Source: an uncultured Collinsella sp.
GTDB lineage: Bacteria > Actinomycetota > Coriobacteriia > Coriobacteriales > Coriobacteriaceae
Assembly: GCA_900768435.1 (NCBI GenBank)
Contig: CAAGCW010000015.1
Coordinates: forward strand, 35,943 to 99,942
Direction of reading: 5' to 3'
Length of the DNA: 64,000 nt
Every line of letters begins with the position of its first letter. The stretch's first letter is position 1. The notes under the pieces are model-generated. The model was not told where the DNA came from. It made no database searches and saw only the letters and a program-made list of their open reading frames with translations. The translations under genes and the position numbers were made by a program. Shown here piece after piece: positions 25,112 through 33,252 of this stretch.

Positions 25112-27413
25112 GCAGACCAGCTCCCTTCAGAGCATCGGTAAGTGCGGAACGCGTGTCGTCTGCCATGGGGCACAGCGGCATGCGGTAGTTGGCTTCGATC
25201 ATACCCATCTGGGCGAGTGCTTCCTTGACGGGGATGGGGTTGACCTCGCTAAAGAGGGCGTTGATGAGCGGCTGGCCGGCAATCTGGATATCGCGGGCGC
25301 GCTCCACGTCACCGTCCAGATAGGCGCGGCACATGTCGTGCACGAGCTGCGGCTGAATGTCTGCCCACACGCTGATGGTGCCCGAGGCGCCCAGGCTCAT
25401 GAGCGGCACGGTGAGCGCGTCTTCGCCCGAGTACATACGGAAGTCATCGGACAGCAGGTGGGCGATCTTGGCCGCGTAGGCGACGTTGCCCGAGGCTTCC
25501 TTAATGCCCATGATGTTGGGGTGCGCGGCCAAGCGCTCTACGTTGCGCTCGCTGATGCCGCAGCCGCAGCGGCCGGGGATGTTGTACAGGATGCAGGGGA
25601 TATCTACGGCATCCGCGACGGTCTTAAAGTGCTGGTAGATGCCCTCCTCGTTGGACTTGTTGTAGTAGGGGGTAATGAGCAGCAGGCCGTCGGCGCCCAG
25701 GCCTTGGTAGGTGAGCGACTTGGTGAGCATGGTTTGCGTGGAGTTGGAGCCCGAGCCGGCGATGACGGGGACGCGGCCTGCAACCTGCTTGACCACGGCG
25801 GCGACAACGGAGTTGTCCTCGTCGTCGGTCATCGTGGCACTCTCGCCGGTGGTGCCCAGGGTGAGGATGGCGTCGGTGCCATTTTGCAGGTGGAAATCGA
25901 TAAGGCGCTCGAGCGCGTCAAAGTCGACGCTGCCGTCCTTTTTAAACGGCGTGACGAGGGCGACGATCGAACCCTCGAGGTTGCGGATATCCATGTTCTT
26001 CTCCTTCGCTTCCGCGATCTGGATGCGTTTGTTCCACTGAGCGGCGACGGCCGGGCGCTCGTCCTGGGCGCGACGGCGGGCACTTTCGGCGCGCGACTTT
26101 GCCAGTAGCTCTCGGCCGCTCGGCAGCACGTCGAGCGTGGCAAAGTAATCGCCCGGGCGCTCAGCACGGCGGATAAGGTCGGCCGAGCCATCGGGGCGCA
26201 GCAGCACCTCTGCGGAGCGCAGGCGCCCATTGTAGTTGTAGCCCATGGAGTAGCCGTGCGCACCCGTGTCGTGAATCACGAGCAGGTCGCCCATGTCGAT
26301 ATGCGGCAGCTCGCGATCGATGGCGAACTTATCGTTGTTCTCGCACAGGTTGCCCGTGACGTCGTAGGTGTCCGTGACGGGCGCTGCGGTCTTGTCGGCG
26401 CCACCCGGCTGGCCCATCACCGTAATGTGGTGGTAGGCGCCATACATGGCAGGGCGAATCAAGTCGACGGCGCTTGCGTCGACACCGATATAGTCCTTAT
26501 AGATTTGCTTCTCGTGGATGGCCTTGGTGACCAGGCAGCCGTAGGGGCCCATCATAAAGCGGCCCATCTCGGTGCAGATGGCCACGTCGCCCATGCCGGC
26601 GGGAACCAGTATCTCGTCGTAGGCCGCGTGTACTCCCTCGCCGATGGCACGTATGTCGTTGGCCTGCTGCTCGGGCAGGTAGGGGATGCCGACCCCGCCA
26701 GATAGATTGATGAAGGAGACGTGTGCGCCGGTCTCGCGCTCCAAGCGCACGGCAAGCTCAAAGAGGATGCGCGCGAGCTTGGGATAGTAGTCGTTGGTGA
26801 CGGTGTTGCTGGCAAGGAATGCGTGGATGCCAAAGTCCTCGGCGCCCTTGGCCTTGAGCATGCGGAAGGCCTCGAAGAGCTGCTCGGTGGTCATGCCGTA
26901 CTTGGAATCGCCGGGGTTGTCCATGATGCCGTTGGAGAGCTGGAACAGACCGCCCGGATTAAAGCGGCAGCTGACCGTCTTGGGGATGGGGCCGGCGACG
27001 CGCTCAAAGAACTCGATGTGGCTGATGTCATCAAAGTTGACGATGGCGCCCAGCTTGTCGGCAAGCTCAAAGTCCGCCGCAGGTGTGTCGTTGGACGAGA
27101 ACATGATGTCATGCCCCGTGATGCCCAGCGAGCGGGCGATCATGAGCTCGGTGTAGCTCGAGCAATCGCAGCCGCAGCCGTATTCGTTGAGAATGGAGAT
27201 GAGTGCCGGGTTGGGGTTGGCCTTGACGGCAAAGTACTCCTTAAACCCCGGGTTCCATGCAAAGGCGTCGCGCACCTCTTGCATGTTGCGGCGGATACCC
27301 GCCTCGTCGTATAGATGAAATGGCGTGGGGAACTGCTCGACGATATGCTCGAGCGTCTCCTTGTCCACAAACGGCTGCTTGGCCGAATATGCCTCGTTGG
27401 GAGTCAATGACAT
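25104..27413 (-). CDS. lysA-dapA: Fused diaminopimelate decarboxylase / dihydrodipicolinate synthase
   Basis: One uninterrupted frame of 769 codons encodes LysA (about 1-430) and DapA (474-769), the last and first steps of the lysine branch. LysA: PLP lysine K64 in YFAVKANPNP, glycine-rich INLSGGVGIPY, and GAHGYSMGYNYNGR near the C-terminus. DapA: TTGES, ITPYYNKS, YNIPGR and the Schiff-base lysine in IMGIKEASGN (about K638). A linker of roughly 40 polar residues joins them. A perfect AAGGAG stands before the internal ATG at 25994, so DapA could also be made alone. Whether the fusion is real or a lost stop codon cannot be decided from sequence alone. It opens the operon behind a lysine riboswitch. 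Confidence 0.88.
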   Translation of the reverse strand: MSLTPNEAYSAKQPFVDKETLEHIVEQFPTPFHLYDEAGIRRNMQEVRDAFAWNPGFKEYFAVKANPNPALISILNEYGCGCDCSSYTELMIARSLGITGHDIMFSSNDTPAADFELADKLGAIVNFDDISHIEFFERVAGPIPKTVSCRFNPGGLFQLSNGIMDNPGDSKYGMTTEQLFEAFRMLKAKGAEDFGIHAFLASNTVTNDYYPKLARILFELAVRLERETGAHVSFINLSGGVGIPYLPEQQANDIRAIGEGVHAAYDEILVPAGMGDVAICTEMGRFMMGPYGCLVTKAIHEKQIYKDYIGVDASAVDLIRPAMYGAYHHITVMGQPGGADKTAAPVTDTYDVTGNLCENNDKFAIDRELPHIDMGDLLVIHDTGAHGYSMGYNYNGRLRSAEVLLRPDGSADLIRRAERPGDYFATLDVLPSGRELLAKSRAESARRRAQDERPAVAAQWNKRIQIAEAKEKNMDIRNLEGSIVALVTPFKKDGSVDFDALERLIDFHLQNGTDAILTLGTTGESATMTDDEDNSVVAAVVKQVAGRVPVIAGSGSNSTQTMLTKSLTYQGLGADGLLLITPYYNKSNEEGIYQHFKTVADAVDIPCILYNIPGRCGCGISERNVERLAAHPNIMGIKEASGNVAYAAKIAHLLSDDFRMYSGEDALTVPLMSLGASGTISVWADIQPQLVHDMCRAYLDGDVERARDIQIAGQPLINALFSEVNPIPVKEALAQMGMIEANYRMPLCPMADDTRSALTDALKGAGLLD

Positions 27414-27484
27414 GTCCCGTAAACCTCGCTATCCAGACGGCGCTACCTGCGCATCGAATCCGCATAGCGTGGACCCAATGTCCG

Positions 27485-27641
27485 GATAGCGCTCCCGCAT
27501 TGCTGCAGACAGTCCTGCGGGTGTTTCCCGCAGGCCCACCAGGTTGGTCGTGCCCGAAAAACCCAGTTCGGCGGGTTTCGCCTCCCCACGGGGTCAAAGC
27601 CTGCCGGCTCGCCCGCGGCTCTTCGTGCCCGCGCCTCTATC
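27485..27641 (-). promoter_or_regulatory. Lysine riboswitch (L-box)
   Basis: The minus-strand leader shows the L-box order: GATAGAGGCGC at the 5' side of P1, then AAGAGC, GGGGAGGCGAAACC, GCCGAA, a CTGGTGGG arm, GGACTGTC and GGAGCGCTATC closing P1. These are the conserved blocks of lysine-sensing aptamers. The 3' P1 strand GCTATCCGGAC can alternatively pair with GTCTGGATAGC (27428-27439 region), which leads straight into the GAGG near the lysA start, so control of translation is likely. It sits about 70 bases before lysA, and its genes (LysA, DapA, DapB, DapH) are the expected targets. Confidence 0.88.
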
Positions 27642-27652
27642 AAGTGGTAACG

Positions 27653-27698
27653 ACCCTACCACGTTGCACTTTACCAAACAAGAGTATTCGTATATAAC
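27653..27698. promoter_or_regulatory. Divergent promoters for the lysine operon and the M20 gene
   Basis: On the minus strand TTGTTT (27681-27676) and TAGGGT (27658-27653) are spaced by 17 bases and would start transcription just before the L-box. On the plus strand TTTACC (27670-27675) and TATAAC (27693-27698) are also spaced by 17 and face the M20 gene. The two promoters interleave. Confidence 0.5.
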
Positions 27699-27792
27699 GT
27701 TTAAAAAATGCAGGGATATGCTGGAAACAAGGGCATGGCAATCTTGCGGCACAATAGATAGCAACCGACGCGCACCTATGAAAGGAACCAAT

Positions 27793-28980
27793 ATGGCCGA
27801 GCTCCAAGAACTCCGTCGCTATCGGCGCGACTTGCACAGGATCCCGGAGCTCGACTTCGATCTTCCGCAGACGATCGCCTATATCGAGGGCGTGCTGGCG
27901 CCGCTTGCATGCGAGGTGACCCATCCGTGCCCCAGTTGCGTCTGTGCTTTCTTCGACGCTGGCGTTGGTGCCACGCATGCCACGGCGATTCGTGCCGACA
28001 TGGATGCGCTGCCCATTGCAGAGGCGACGGGGGCAGCGTTCGCTTCGACCCATCCCGGCAAGATGCATGCTTGCGGGCACGATGGACACATGGCCATGGC
28101 GCTTTCGGCGGCAACCTTTGTCGACCGTACGATCCGTGAGCAGCCGGGCGCCATTAAGCGCAATGTGCTCTTTGTGTTTCAGCCGGCCGAGGAGACGACT
28201 GGTGGTGCCAAGACGGTGTGCGAGAGCGGCGTGTTCGAGCGCTACGGGGTGGATCGCATCTTCGGCTTCCACGTGTGGCCCGATCTGCCCGCCGGCACGT
28301 TGGCGAGCTGCTCCGGTCCGTTGCTGGCGCGTTCGAGTGAGACACACATTCATATCCATGGCACGAGCATCCATATCGCTAAGACCTATGGCGTTCCGGT
28401 CGAGGAGTCGCACGATGCGGCGCTGGCAGCGGCCAAGTTCCTGGTTGCCGAGCGCGAGCTGATGGACGAGTTGGGTAGCGATGAGCCCTGTATCGGTAAG
28501 TTTGGCTTGCTGCAGGCCGGCACCGTCTGCAATGCCGTGGCAGGGGAGGCTCATGTTGCCGGCAGCCTGCGTGTGTTTACGGACGACATGTTCGACCGCG
28601 CGCGCGAGGGCGTGCGCCGCGTGCTGGACGATGCCTGCGTCGCAACGGGCTGCACATATGACCTCGATTTTGCCGAGGGCTATCCGCCGGTCGATAACGA
28701 CCCCGAGCTGTTCGCCCACATTGCGCCTGTCTTGTCCGAGCTGCAACTCGTGGATGAGCCTTTGCTGATTGCCGAGGACTTCGCTTTCTATCAGCGCCAT
28801 CTGCCAGGCGTGTTCTTCCTCCTGGGTACGGGCGTGCCGGAGGGACAAGATAATCCGATCGATTCGGATGGCTGCCCCGCCTATGCCACGAGCGCCCTTC
28901 ACACTGATACCATGCTCTTTGACGAGGAAATCCTACTCAAAGGCCTCGATGTCTACAAACGATTGCTTGGCTTGGAGTGA
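27793..28980 (+). CDS. M20-family amidohydrolase (N-acyl-amino-acid deacylase)
   Basis: This 395-residue zinc peptidase-family enzyme resembles hippurate hydrolases and N-acetyldiaminopimelate deacetylases. Metal and catalytic motifs are HRIPELDFDLP, AIRADMDALPI, MHACGHDGHMAM, QPAEETTGGAK and late EDFAFYQ with the His of LHTDTMLF. It diverges from the lysine operon with overlapping promoters, so a role as the deacetylase of the DapH route is attractive; general amidohydrolase function is the alternative. The start at 27793 follows AAAGGA. The frame is open 83 codons further upstream, but that stretch crosses the riboswitch and both promoters. Confidence 0.88.
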   Translation: MAELQELRRYRRDLHRIPELDFDLPQTIAYIEGVLAPLACEVTHPCPSCVCAFFDAGVGATHATAIRADMDALPIAEATGAAFASTHPGKMHACGHDGHMAMALSAATFVDRTIREQPGAIKRNVLFVFQPAEETTGGAKTVCESGVFERYGVDRIFGFHVWPDLPAGTLASCSGPLLARSSETHIHIHGTSIHIAKTYGVPVEESHDAALAAAKFLVAERELMDELGSDEPCIGKFGLLQAGTVCNAVAGEAHVAGSLRVFTDDMFDRAREGVRRVLDDACVATGCTYDLDFAEGYPPVDNDPELFAHIAPVLSELQLVDEPLLIAEDFAFYQRHLPGVFFLLGTGVPEGQDNPIDSDGCPAYATSALHTDTMLFDEEILLKGLDVYKRLLGLE

Positions 28981-28982
28981 CG

Positions 28983-29306
28983 ATGGAACGACGCCGACAG
29001 TCTGCCGTATATAGTCCGGGTGGATGCGGATGCGGTTTGCTGCTGCTTCCGGTCATCGCTGTGAGCATTGGCGTGATGTTTGTGTTTGCTGGGCTGGCTG
29101 CGGCGGCACTCGTACTGTTTATCACCGCCATCGGCGTGACGGTCTGGCTGTGCCGTTCTCGCGAGCGGCGCCGCGCCGACGGTAAGACCAATGTCGGCTG
29201 GGTCGTCTTCCTGATCATTGCGTACCTATTGAGCATCAGCTACCTGGTGTTCTTTGTCCTAATGATGATCAGTGCCTTTACCGGGAAATCCGTCACGGTG
29301 GGTTGA
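28983..29306 (+). CDS. Small two-helix membrane protein, unknown
   Basis: I do not recognise this 107-residue protein. Two hydrophobic segments (GLLLLPVIAVSIGVMFVFAG extended, and VVFLIIAYLLSISYLVFFVL) flank a basic loop CRSRERRRADGK. The start at 28983 has GGAG 5 bases upstream, partly inside the end of the M20 gene, only 2 bases after its stop, so the genes are probably co-transcribed. Confidence 0.65.
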   Translation: MERRRQSAVYSPGGCGCGLLLLPVIAVSIGVMFVFAGLAAAALVLFITAIGVTVWLCRSRERRRADGKTNVGWVVFLIIAYLLSISYLVFFVLMMISAFTGKSVTVG

Positions 29307-29470
29307 TGCGCTGCCAGCAGACGGTCACGCAAAGTGCGTTTGCTCGGCGTCTGGATAGCTGCATTGGCCGTTTACCGCAACCTTAGCCCTCAGCTAATGA
29401 ATTCAAGTTCAATCCTTTCTACGATGTGCTGTGTGCCGGCACGGTAGCCGGATCGTAGGAAGGATGAATA

Positions 29471-29914
29471 ATGGCAAAAGAGGGAAAGAAGCCGATCGGC
29501 AAGATTGTCCTAGGCGTCATCGTGGTGCTGGTTATCGTCGGTGCCGTGGGCTCCATGGGTGGCAATTCAACCGATTCGTCTGCGAGCGATTCGGCAAAAC
29601 CTGCCGAGGCGACACAGCAGGCTGAGGAGCAAAAAGAATCGCAAGAACCGTATACCATTGCTGACGAGGCTGAAGACACCTCCAGTCAGTTTGCCTATAA
29701 GATCACGGGCACGCTTACCAATAACACGGACAAGGAAAAGAGCTACATTCAGATTGAGTATGTTCTGTATGATGCCGATGGCAACCAGGTTGGAACGGCT
29801 CTTGCAAACACCAATCATCTGAAGGCGGGCGGCTCCTGGAAGTTCGAGGCGCTGGGTACGGTGTCTCCCGACCAGGTTGCTAGCTGGGAGCGTTCGGACG
29901 TAAGCGGTTTCTAG
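29471..29914 (+). CDS. Membrane-anchored FxLYD-domain protein
   Basis: This 147-residue protein has an N-terminal membrane anchor (KIVLGVIVVLVIVGAVGSMG), a polar Ser/Ala/Glu/Gln linker of about 40 residues and an extracytoplasmic beta-rich domain (ITGTLTNNTDKEKSYIQIEY, then VLYDADGNQVGTA and LKAGGSWKFEA) that fits the FxLYD domain. There is no lipobox cysteine. Function is unknown. The ribosome site GGAAGGA precedes the ATG. A hairpin CTACGAT/ATCGTAG lies in the leader. Confidence 0.75.
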   Translation: MAKEGKKPIGKIVLGVIVVLVIVGAVGSMGGNSTDSSASDSAKPAEATQQAEEQKESQEPYTIADEAEDTSSQFAYKITGTLTNNTDKEKSYIQIEYVLYDADGNQVGTALANTNHLKAGGSWKFEALGTVSPDQVASWERSDVSGF

Positions 29915-29946
29915 CATGTTGCATGCACTGGGGGAGGTGAAGTCGT

Positions 29947-30369
29947 ATGCCCGATAAAAAGCTGACCGAGGAGCTGCTCAATGAGCTTCTCGATGCGCCG
30001 AACATCGATGGCTATATCAGGGAGCACGACTTTGCCGCCCCGTCGCTTTCGGACTACCTGAAGCAGCTGCTGCAGGAAAAGGGCTTGGAGCGCTCGCGCG
30101 TGGTTCGTATGGCCGATCTCAATGAGACCTTTGGCTATCAGATCTTTACCGGTGCGCGTCACCCGAGTCGCAATAAGGTGCTGCAGATTGCCTTTGCGAT
30201 GGCGCTGACGCTCAAAGAGGCCAACCGTGCACTGACGGCTGCCGGGGTAAGCGTCCTCAACTGCAAGGATCGCCGTGATGCGATTATCATCTTTTGCATC
30301 GATCGCGGGTGCAGCCTCCAAAAGGTCAACGAGGAGCTGTATCGCTTTGGCGAGGAGACGGTGAGTTAG
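29947..30369 (+). CDS. HTH (Xre-like) regulator next to a Ser/Thr kinase
   Basis: This 140-residue protein has a helix-turn-helix layout: LSDYLKQLLQEKGLERSRVV, then RMADLNETFGYQIFTGARHP and the recognition-type SRNKVLQIAFAMALTLKEAN. The last 40 residues (CKDRRDAIIIFCIDRGCSL) form a separate conserved end. It lacks classic Xre residues, so DNA binding is likely but not certain. It lies 98 bases before a membrane Ser/Thr kinase on the same strand, a pairing that suggests phosphorylation-linked regulation. The ribosome site GGGGGAGG is strong. Confidence 0.7.
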   Translation: MPDKKLTEELLNELLDAPNIDGYIREHDFAAPSLSDYLKQLLQEKGLERSRVVRMADLNETFGYQIFTGARHPSRNKVLQIAFAMALTLKEANRALTAAGVSVLNCKDRRDAIIIFCIDRGCSLQKVNEELYRFGEETVS

Positions 30370-30420
30370 CGGCTGATATCTGAGCCGGCGGAGCTGCCGA
30401 ACAACGATGCAAACGAACGG

Positions 30421-30448
30421 GGCGCAGATGCCATGGGGTGTCTGCGCC
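30421..30448 (+). promoter_or_regulatory. Leader hairpin before the Ser/Thr kinase
   Basis: GGCGCAGA/TCTGCGCC arms (30421-30428 and 30441-30448) can be extended by one G-C pair and end 19 bases before the start codon, next to GGAGG. No T run follows. Confidence 0.4.
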
Positions 30449-30467
30449 CTGCGCTATGATGGAGGCT

Positions 30468-31847
30468 ATGGATACTCAGAGCCCAACATATTCCGATGAC
30501 GAGCTGACCGCAGCGCTTGCCGAGCACCTGGCGTCGCTCGATCGTGACGACAGCTATCGCGTGGAGCGTGTACTTAAGCGCTCGCCCGTTGAAACAACCG
30601 AGCTTGTGTACTTTGAAGGAACCGGCGGTGGTTCGCTCGGCCCCTTTGTCCGTAAACGCATCGATGCTTCGGCTCAAATCGGCGGGGCATACGGGCGTTT
30701 GTTTGCCGCTCAGCGGGCAGGCAGGCGTTTTGAGCACCTGCCCAGAATCGTCGATTGTCGTCGTGTGGGCGACGAGCTCAACGTGGTTATGGAATACATC
30801 GAAGGGGAGACGCTCGGGGCGCTGGTGGACCGTCTGGGAGCCACCCCCGATTATGCGCGTGAATTGTATCCTGCCCTATGCGATGCCGTGGGCGAGCTCC
30901 ATGCCGGTTTTGCAATGGTGGGGGAGACGTCGGCGCCGGTGATCCATCGCGACCTCAAGCCGTCGAATATCATCGTGACAGGTGCCAACTATACGCCTGA
31001 TGACGGCCTGACATTTTCATCGCTGGTGATTATCGACCTGGGGATCGCGCGCGTATGGCGCGATGGCGCCGATGCTGACACCGTCAAGTTTGGCACGCGA
31101 CCCTATGCGCCGCCCGAGCAGTATGGGTTTGGGCAGACGAGTGTGCGCAGCGATGTCTACGCACTTGGGGCCCTGTTGTTCTTTTGCTTGACGGGAGTCG
31201 ACCCTAAACCAGGGCTCGACATGCGCGAGCAATGCGAGGCGCGTGGCATTCCCACTCCACTTGCCGATGCCGTCTGCATGTCGATGGCGCTCGACCCGGC
31301 CAAGCGTTTTGCGAGCGCGGAAGCGTTGGGACGGGCGACGCGCGCGGCATACGATCTAAGTCACCCCGTGCGGCCTCCTGCGCCTGTGCTTGTCCGTACT
31401 CCGGCCTCGGAGACGGTGTTGACGCCCCAAGGGCTCCAGAACCCCACAGGGCTTCCTAGGCCTGCCGCCTCCACTGCATGCGGTCTGCTCTCTCGCGTTC
31501 CGGAGTCTCTGGGGCGCATTTGGAATACGCTCGTCTTCTTCTCGCTGCTTGTGTTCTTTGCCGGAAGTCACTTTGCCGTCTTTCACCCCACGGGAGCAAA
31601 CCAAAGCTACCCGACGTGGCTTCTCATAATCGAGTATTTTTTCTTTGTCGATGGCCTTATGGTGCTTATGCATTTTGCGCTGTTCGACAAGCGTCGTCTT
31701 CGTCGGCGATTCGCGCTGCTCGACAGCTATCGCGGCAAGAAACTCGCGAAACTCTGGCTCAAGGCATTGGGTGTGCTGCTCCTATGCATGATCGTCATAG
31801 TCGCGGTTGCCAATGCGACCGGCGTCGTCGATACCTCCGCTACCTAA
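30468..31847 (+). CDS. Membrane Hanks-type Ser/Thr protein kinase
   Basis: This 459-residue protein has an N-terminal kinase domain (about 30-300) with hinge-like VVMEYIEGETLGALVD, catalytic loop VIHRDLKPSNIIV, a magnesium motif IDLGIARV (DLG instead of DFG) and an activation/APE segment GTRPYAPPEQYG. The usual N-terminal glycine loop is weak, and the ATP lysine is probably in PFVRKRID. After a Pro-rich linker there are three hydrophobic segments (LVFFSLLVFFAGSHFAVF, WLLIIEYFFFVDGLMVLMHF, ALGVLLLCMIVIVAVANATG), so the kinase faces the cytoplasm. No PASTA repeats. The start at 30468 follows GGAGG. Confidence 0.9.
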   Translation: MDTQSPTYSDDELTAALAEHLASLDRDDSYRVERVLKRSPVETTELVYFEGTGGGSLGPFVRKRIDASAQIGGAYGRLFAAQRAGRRFEHLPRIVDCRRVGDELNVVMEYIEGETLGALVDRLGATPDYARELYPALCDAVGELHAGFAMVGETSAPVIHRDLKPSNIIVTGANYTPDDGLTFSSLVIIDLGIARVWRDGADADTVKFGTRPYAPPEQYGFGQTSVRSDVYALGALLFFCLTGVDPKPGLDMREQCEARGIPTPLADAVCMSMALDPAKRFASAEALGRATRAAYDLSHPVRPPAPVLVRTPASETVLTPQGLQNPTGLPRPAASTACGLLSRVPESLGRIWNTLVFFSLLVFFAGSHFAVFHPTGANQSYPTWLLIIEYFFFVDGLMVLMHFALFDKRRLRRRFALLDSYRGKKLAKLWLKALGVLLLCMIVIVAVANATGVVDTSAT

Positions 31848-31851
31848 AAGA

Positions 31852-31874
31852 AAAGGGCCCCATTGGGGCCCTTT
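31852..31874. terminator. Bidirectional terminator between kinase and wall hydrolase
   Basis: Perfect 10-bp arms AAAGGGCCCC/GGGGCCCTTT stand between the convergent stops. The minus-strand side continues with TTCTTTT, giving the better U tract for the hydrolase gene. Confidence 0.8.
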
Positions 31875-31884
31875 GCAGTTGCAC

Positions 31885-33018
31885 TTAGATGCGGTTCATC
31901 TGAGCGGCGACTTTGTTGTACCAGTCCTGCCACGTGGGCGGGCAGTACTTTTTGGCCGCTGCCGGGGTAAGGGTGGAGCCGTAGTTGGCGCCCAGATAGG
32001 CAACGTGAGCGGAGATGCCCTCGCTCCAGCTGCCAAAGCTGCGCCAACCGCCGCCACGGGCACTCCAGCCCCAGGCGTTGTAAGAATTGGCGCAATAAGC
32101 GCCCTTGGTGCTCTCGATGCAGGCGATGGCGGGGGACCAACGGGGGTCGACACCGGTATTCCAAGCGGCGACGGCAAAGTTATAGCCCTGGCCTGCCATG
32201 GGGGAGCCGGCGAGATAATTGTCGATGCGGCTCGTCCACTCATTAATGAACGAATCGTAATCGGAGCTACCGGTATTGGCGTTGTTCACCGTGGTGTCGA
32301 TGGTGGTGTTGGTGTTGGTGGCCTGGCTGCTGGAATTGCTGCCACTCACGCCCTCGCCCGAGAGCTTTTCGGCGGCAGCGGCCTTATCGGCCTCAAGCTT
32401 GGCAAGCTCGGCGGCATTTTCCTGCTCGGCTTTTGCCTGCGCCTCGCTGCGGAGCTGCTGAGCCTGCGCCAGCGCATCCTCGGCGTTTTTCTGCTCTGCC
32501 TCAAGCTGAGACTTGGCCTGCTGGAGCTCAGCCTTGTTCTGCTCGAGTTCGGTTTGCATGTTATTGAGCTCTTCGATTTCGTCGACGCTCGAGCTCGTGA
32601 TCTGGTTGGTGTATTTGCAGGTTGTGATGAACTCACCCAGGCTCTGCGCGTTGACCAGGAAGCTCACGATGGGATTGGTGCCCTTCTGATACTTGTACAG
32701 ATCGCGCATGGCGGAGCTTGCCTTGGCCTGCTGCTCGGGAAGCTTAGCCTCGATTTCCTCGATGCTTGCCTCATTGGAGTCAATCTGCTTTTGCAGGTCA
32801 TCGAGTTTGGTGCGGGCGTCATTGTAGGCGCTCGTGGCGGCTTCGATCTTCTGCTGGGCTGCGGAAAGCTGGTCCTGCGTTGCCTGCGAGGCGGCATACG
32901 CCGCAACGGGGGAGAGCATCGGCGTGGCCGTCAGCGCAACGGCGAGCGCGGCGCTCGTGATGATACGAGCCGGCTTCGACGCAATGAGCGCTGCGGTGCG
33001 ATGATTCGAATGCTGCAT
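31885..33018 (-). CDS. Secreted coiled-coil protein with lysozyme-like C-terminal domain
   Basis: This 377-residue exported protein has a signal peptide (TSAALAVALTATPMLSPVAAYA, shown split by cleavage near AYA-AS), a long coiled coil (about 45-225, rich in Gln, Ala, Glu and Lys), a Ser/Asn/Thr linker and a C-terminal domain with AVAAWNTGVDPRWSPAIACI, NSYNAWGWS and SWSEGISAHVAYLG. The layout matches PcsB-like or CwlO-like wall proteins whose coiled coil docks to FtsEX; the C-terminal domain resembles glucosaminidase/transglycosylase folds with Glu in CIESTKG. A role in peptidoglycan cleavage at division is inferred. The start at 33018 follows AGAGGGA. Confidence 0.8.
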   Translation of the reverse strand: MQHSNHRTAALIASKPARIITSAALAVALTATPMLSPVAAYAASQATQDQLSAAQQKIEAATSAYNDARTKLDDLQKQIDSNEASIEEIEAKLPEQQAKASSAMRDLYKYQKGTNPIVSFLVNAQSLGEFITTCKYTNQITSSSVDEIEELNNMQTELEQNKAELQQAKSQLEAEQKNAEDALAQAQQLRSEAQAKAEQENAAELAKLEADKAAAAEKLSGEGVSGSNSSSQATNTNTTIDTTVNNANTGSSDYDSFINEWTSRIDNYLAGSPMAGQGYNFAVAAWNTGVDPRWSPAIACIESTKGAYCANSYNAWGWSARGGGWRSFGSWSEGISAHVAYLGANYGSTLTPAAAKKYCPPTWQDWYNKVAAQMNRI

Positions 33019-33080
33019 CCAGTCCCTCTGCAATCAATCGTAGGTTATGGTTCGAACGGTATTCTACTACTGCTTTCGAC

Positions 33081-33124
33081 CTCAACTTGAACCTTAAAGG
33101 TCCCAAAGGGTCAAGTTGAACTTG
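33081..33124. promoter_or_regulatory. CAAGTTGAACTTG palindrome and partner repeat
   Basis: The 235-bp gap between the wall hydrolase and the MOSC gene holds CAAGTTGAACTTG (33112-33124), a palindrome around one base, a partly inverted copy TCAACTTGAACC (33082-33093) and a further AGTTCAACTTTAAC near 33174. Repeated half-sites upstream of the hydrolase suggest a regulator-binding cluster. No gene is seen in the gap. Confidence 0.4.
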
Positions 33125-33252
33125 AGGCTTTGGCTTTGACCTGCAGTTATGATGAATTGTTGAGAAACCATAGAGTTCAACTTTAACGTTACAGAGCCCT
33201 GTTTGAGAGGAGTTTTGGTCTGTAAAAGCCATCTCAACGTGGGGTTTTACAA

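Noticed and set aside
27544..27792. Upstream extension of the M20 gene
   Set aside because: The extension runs antisense through the lysine riboswitch and both divergent promoters and has no ribosome site; the start at 27793 has AAAGGA.
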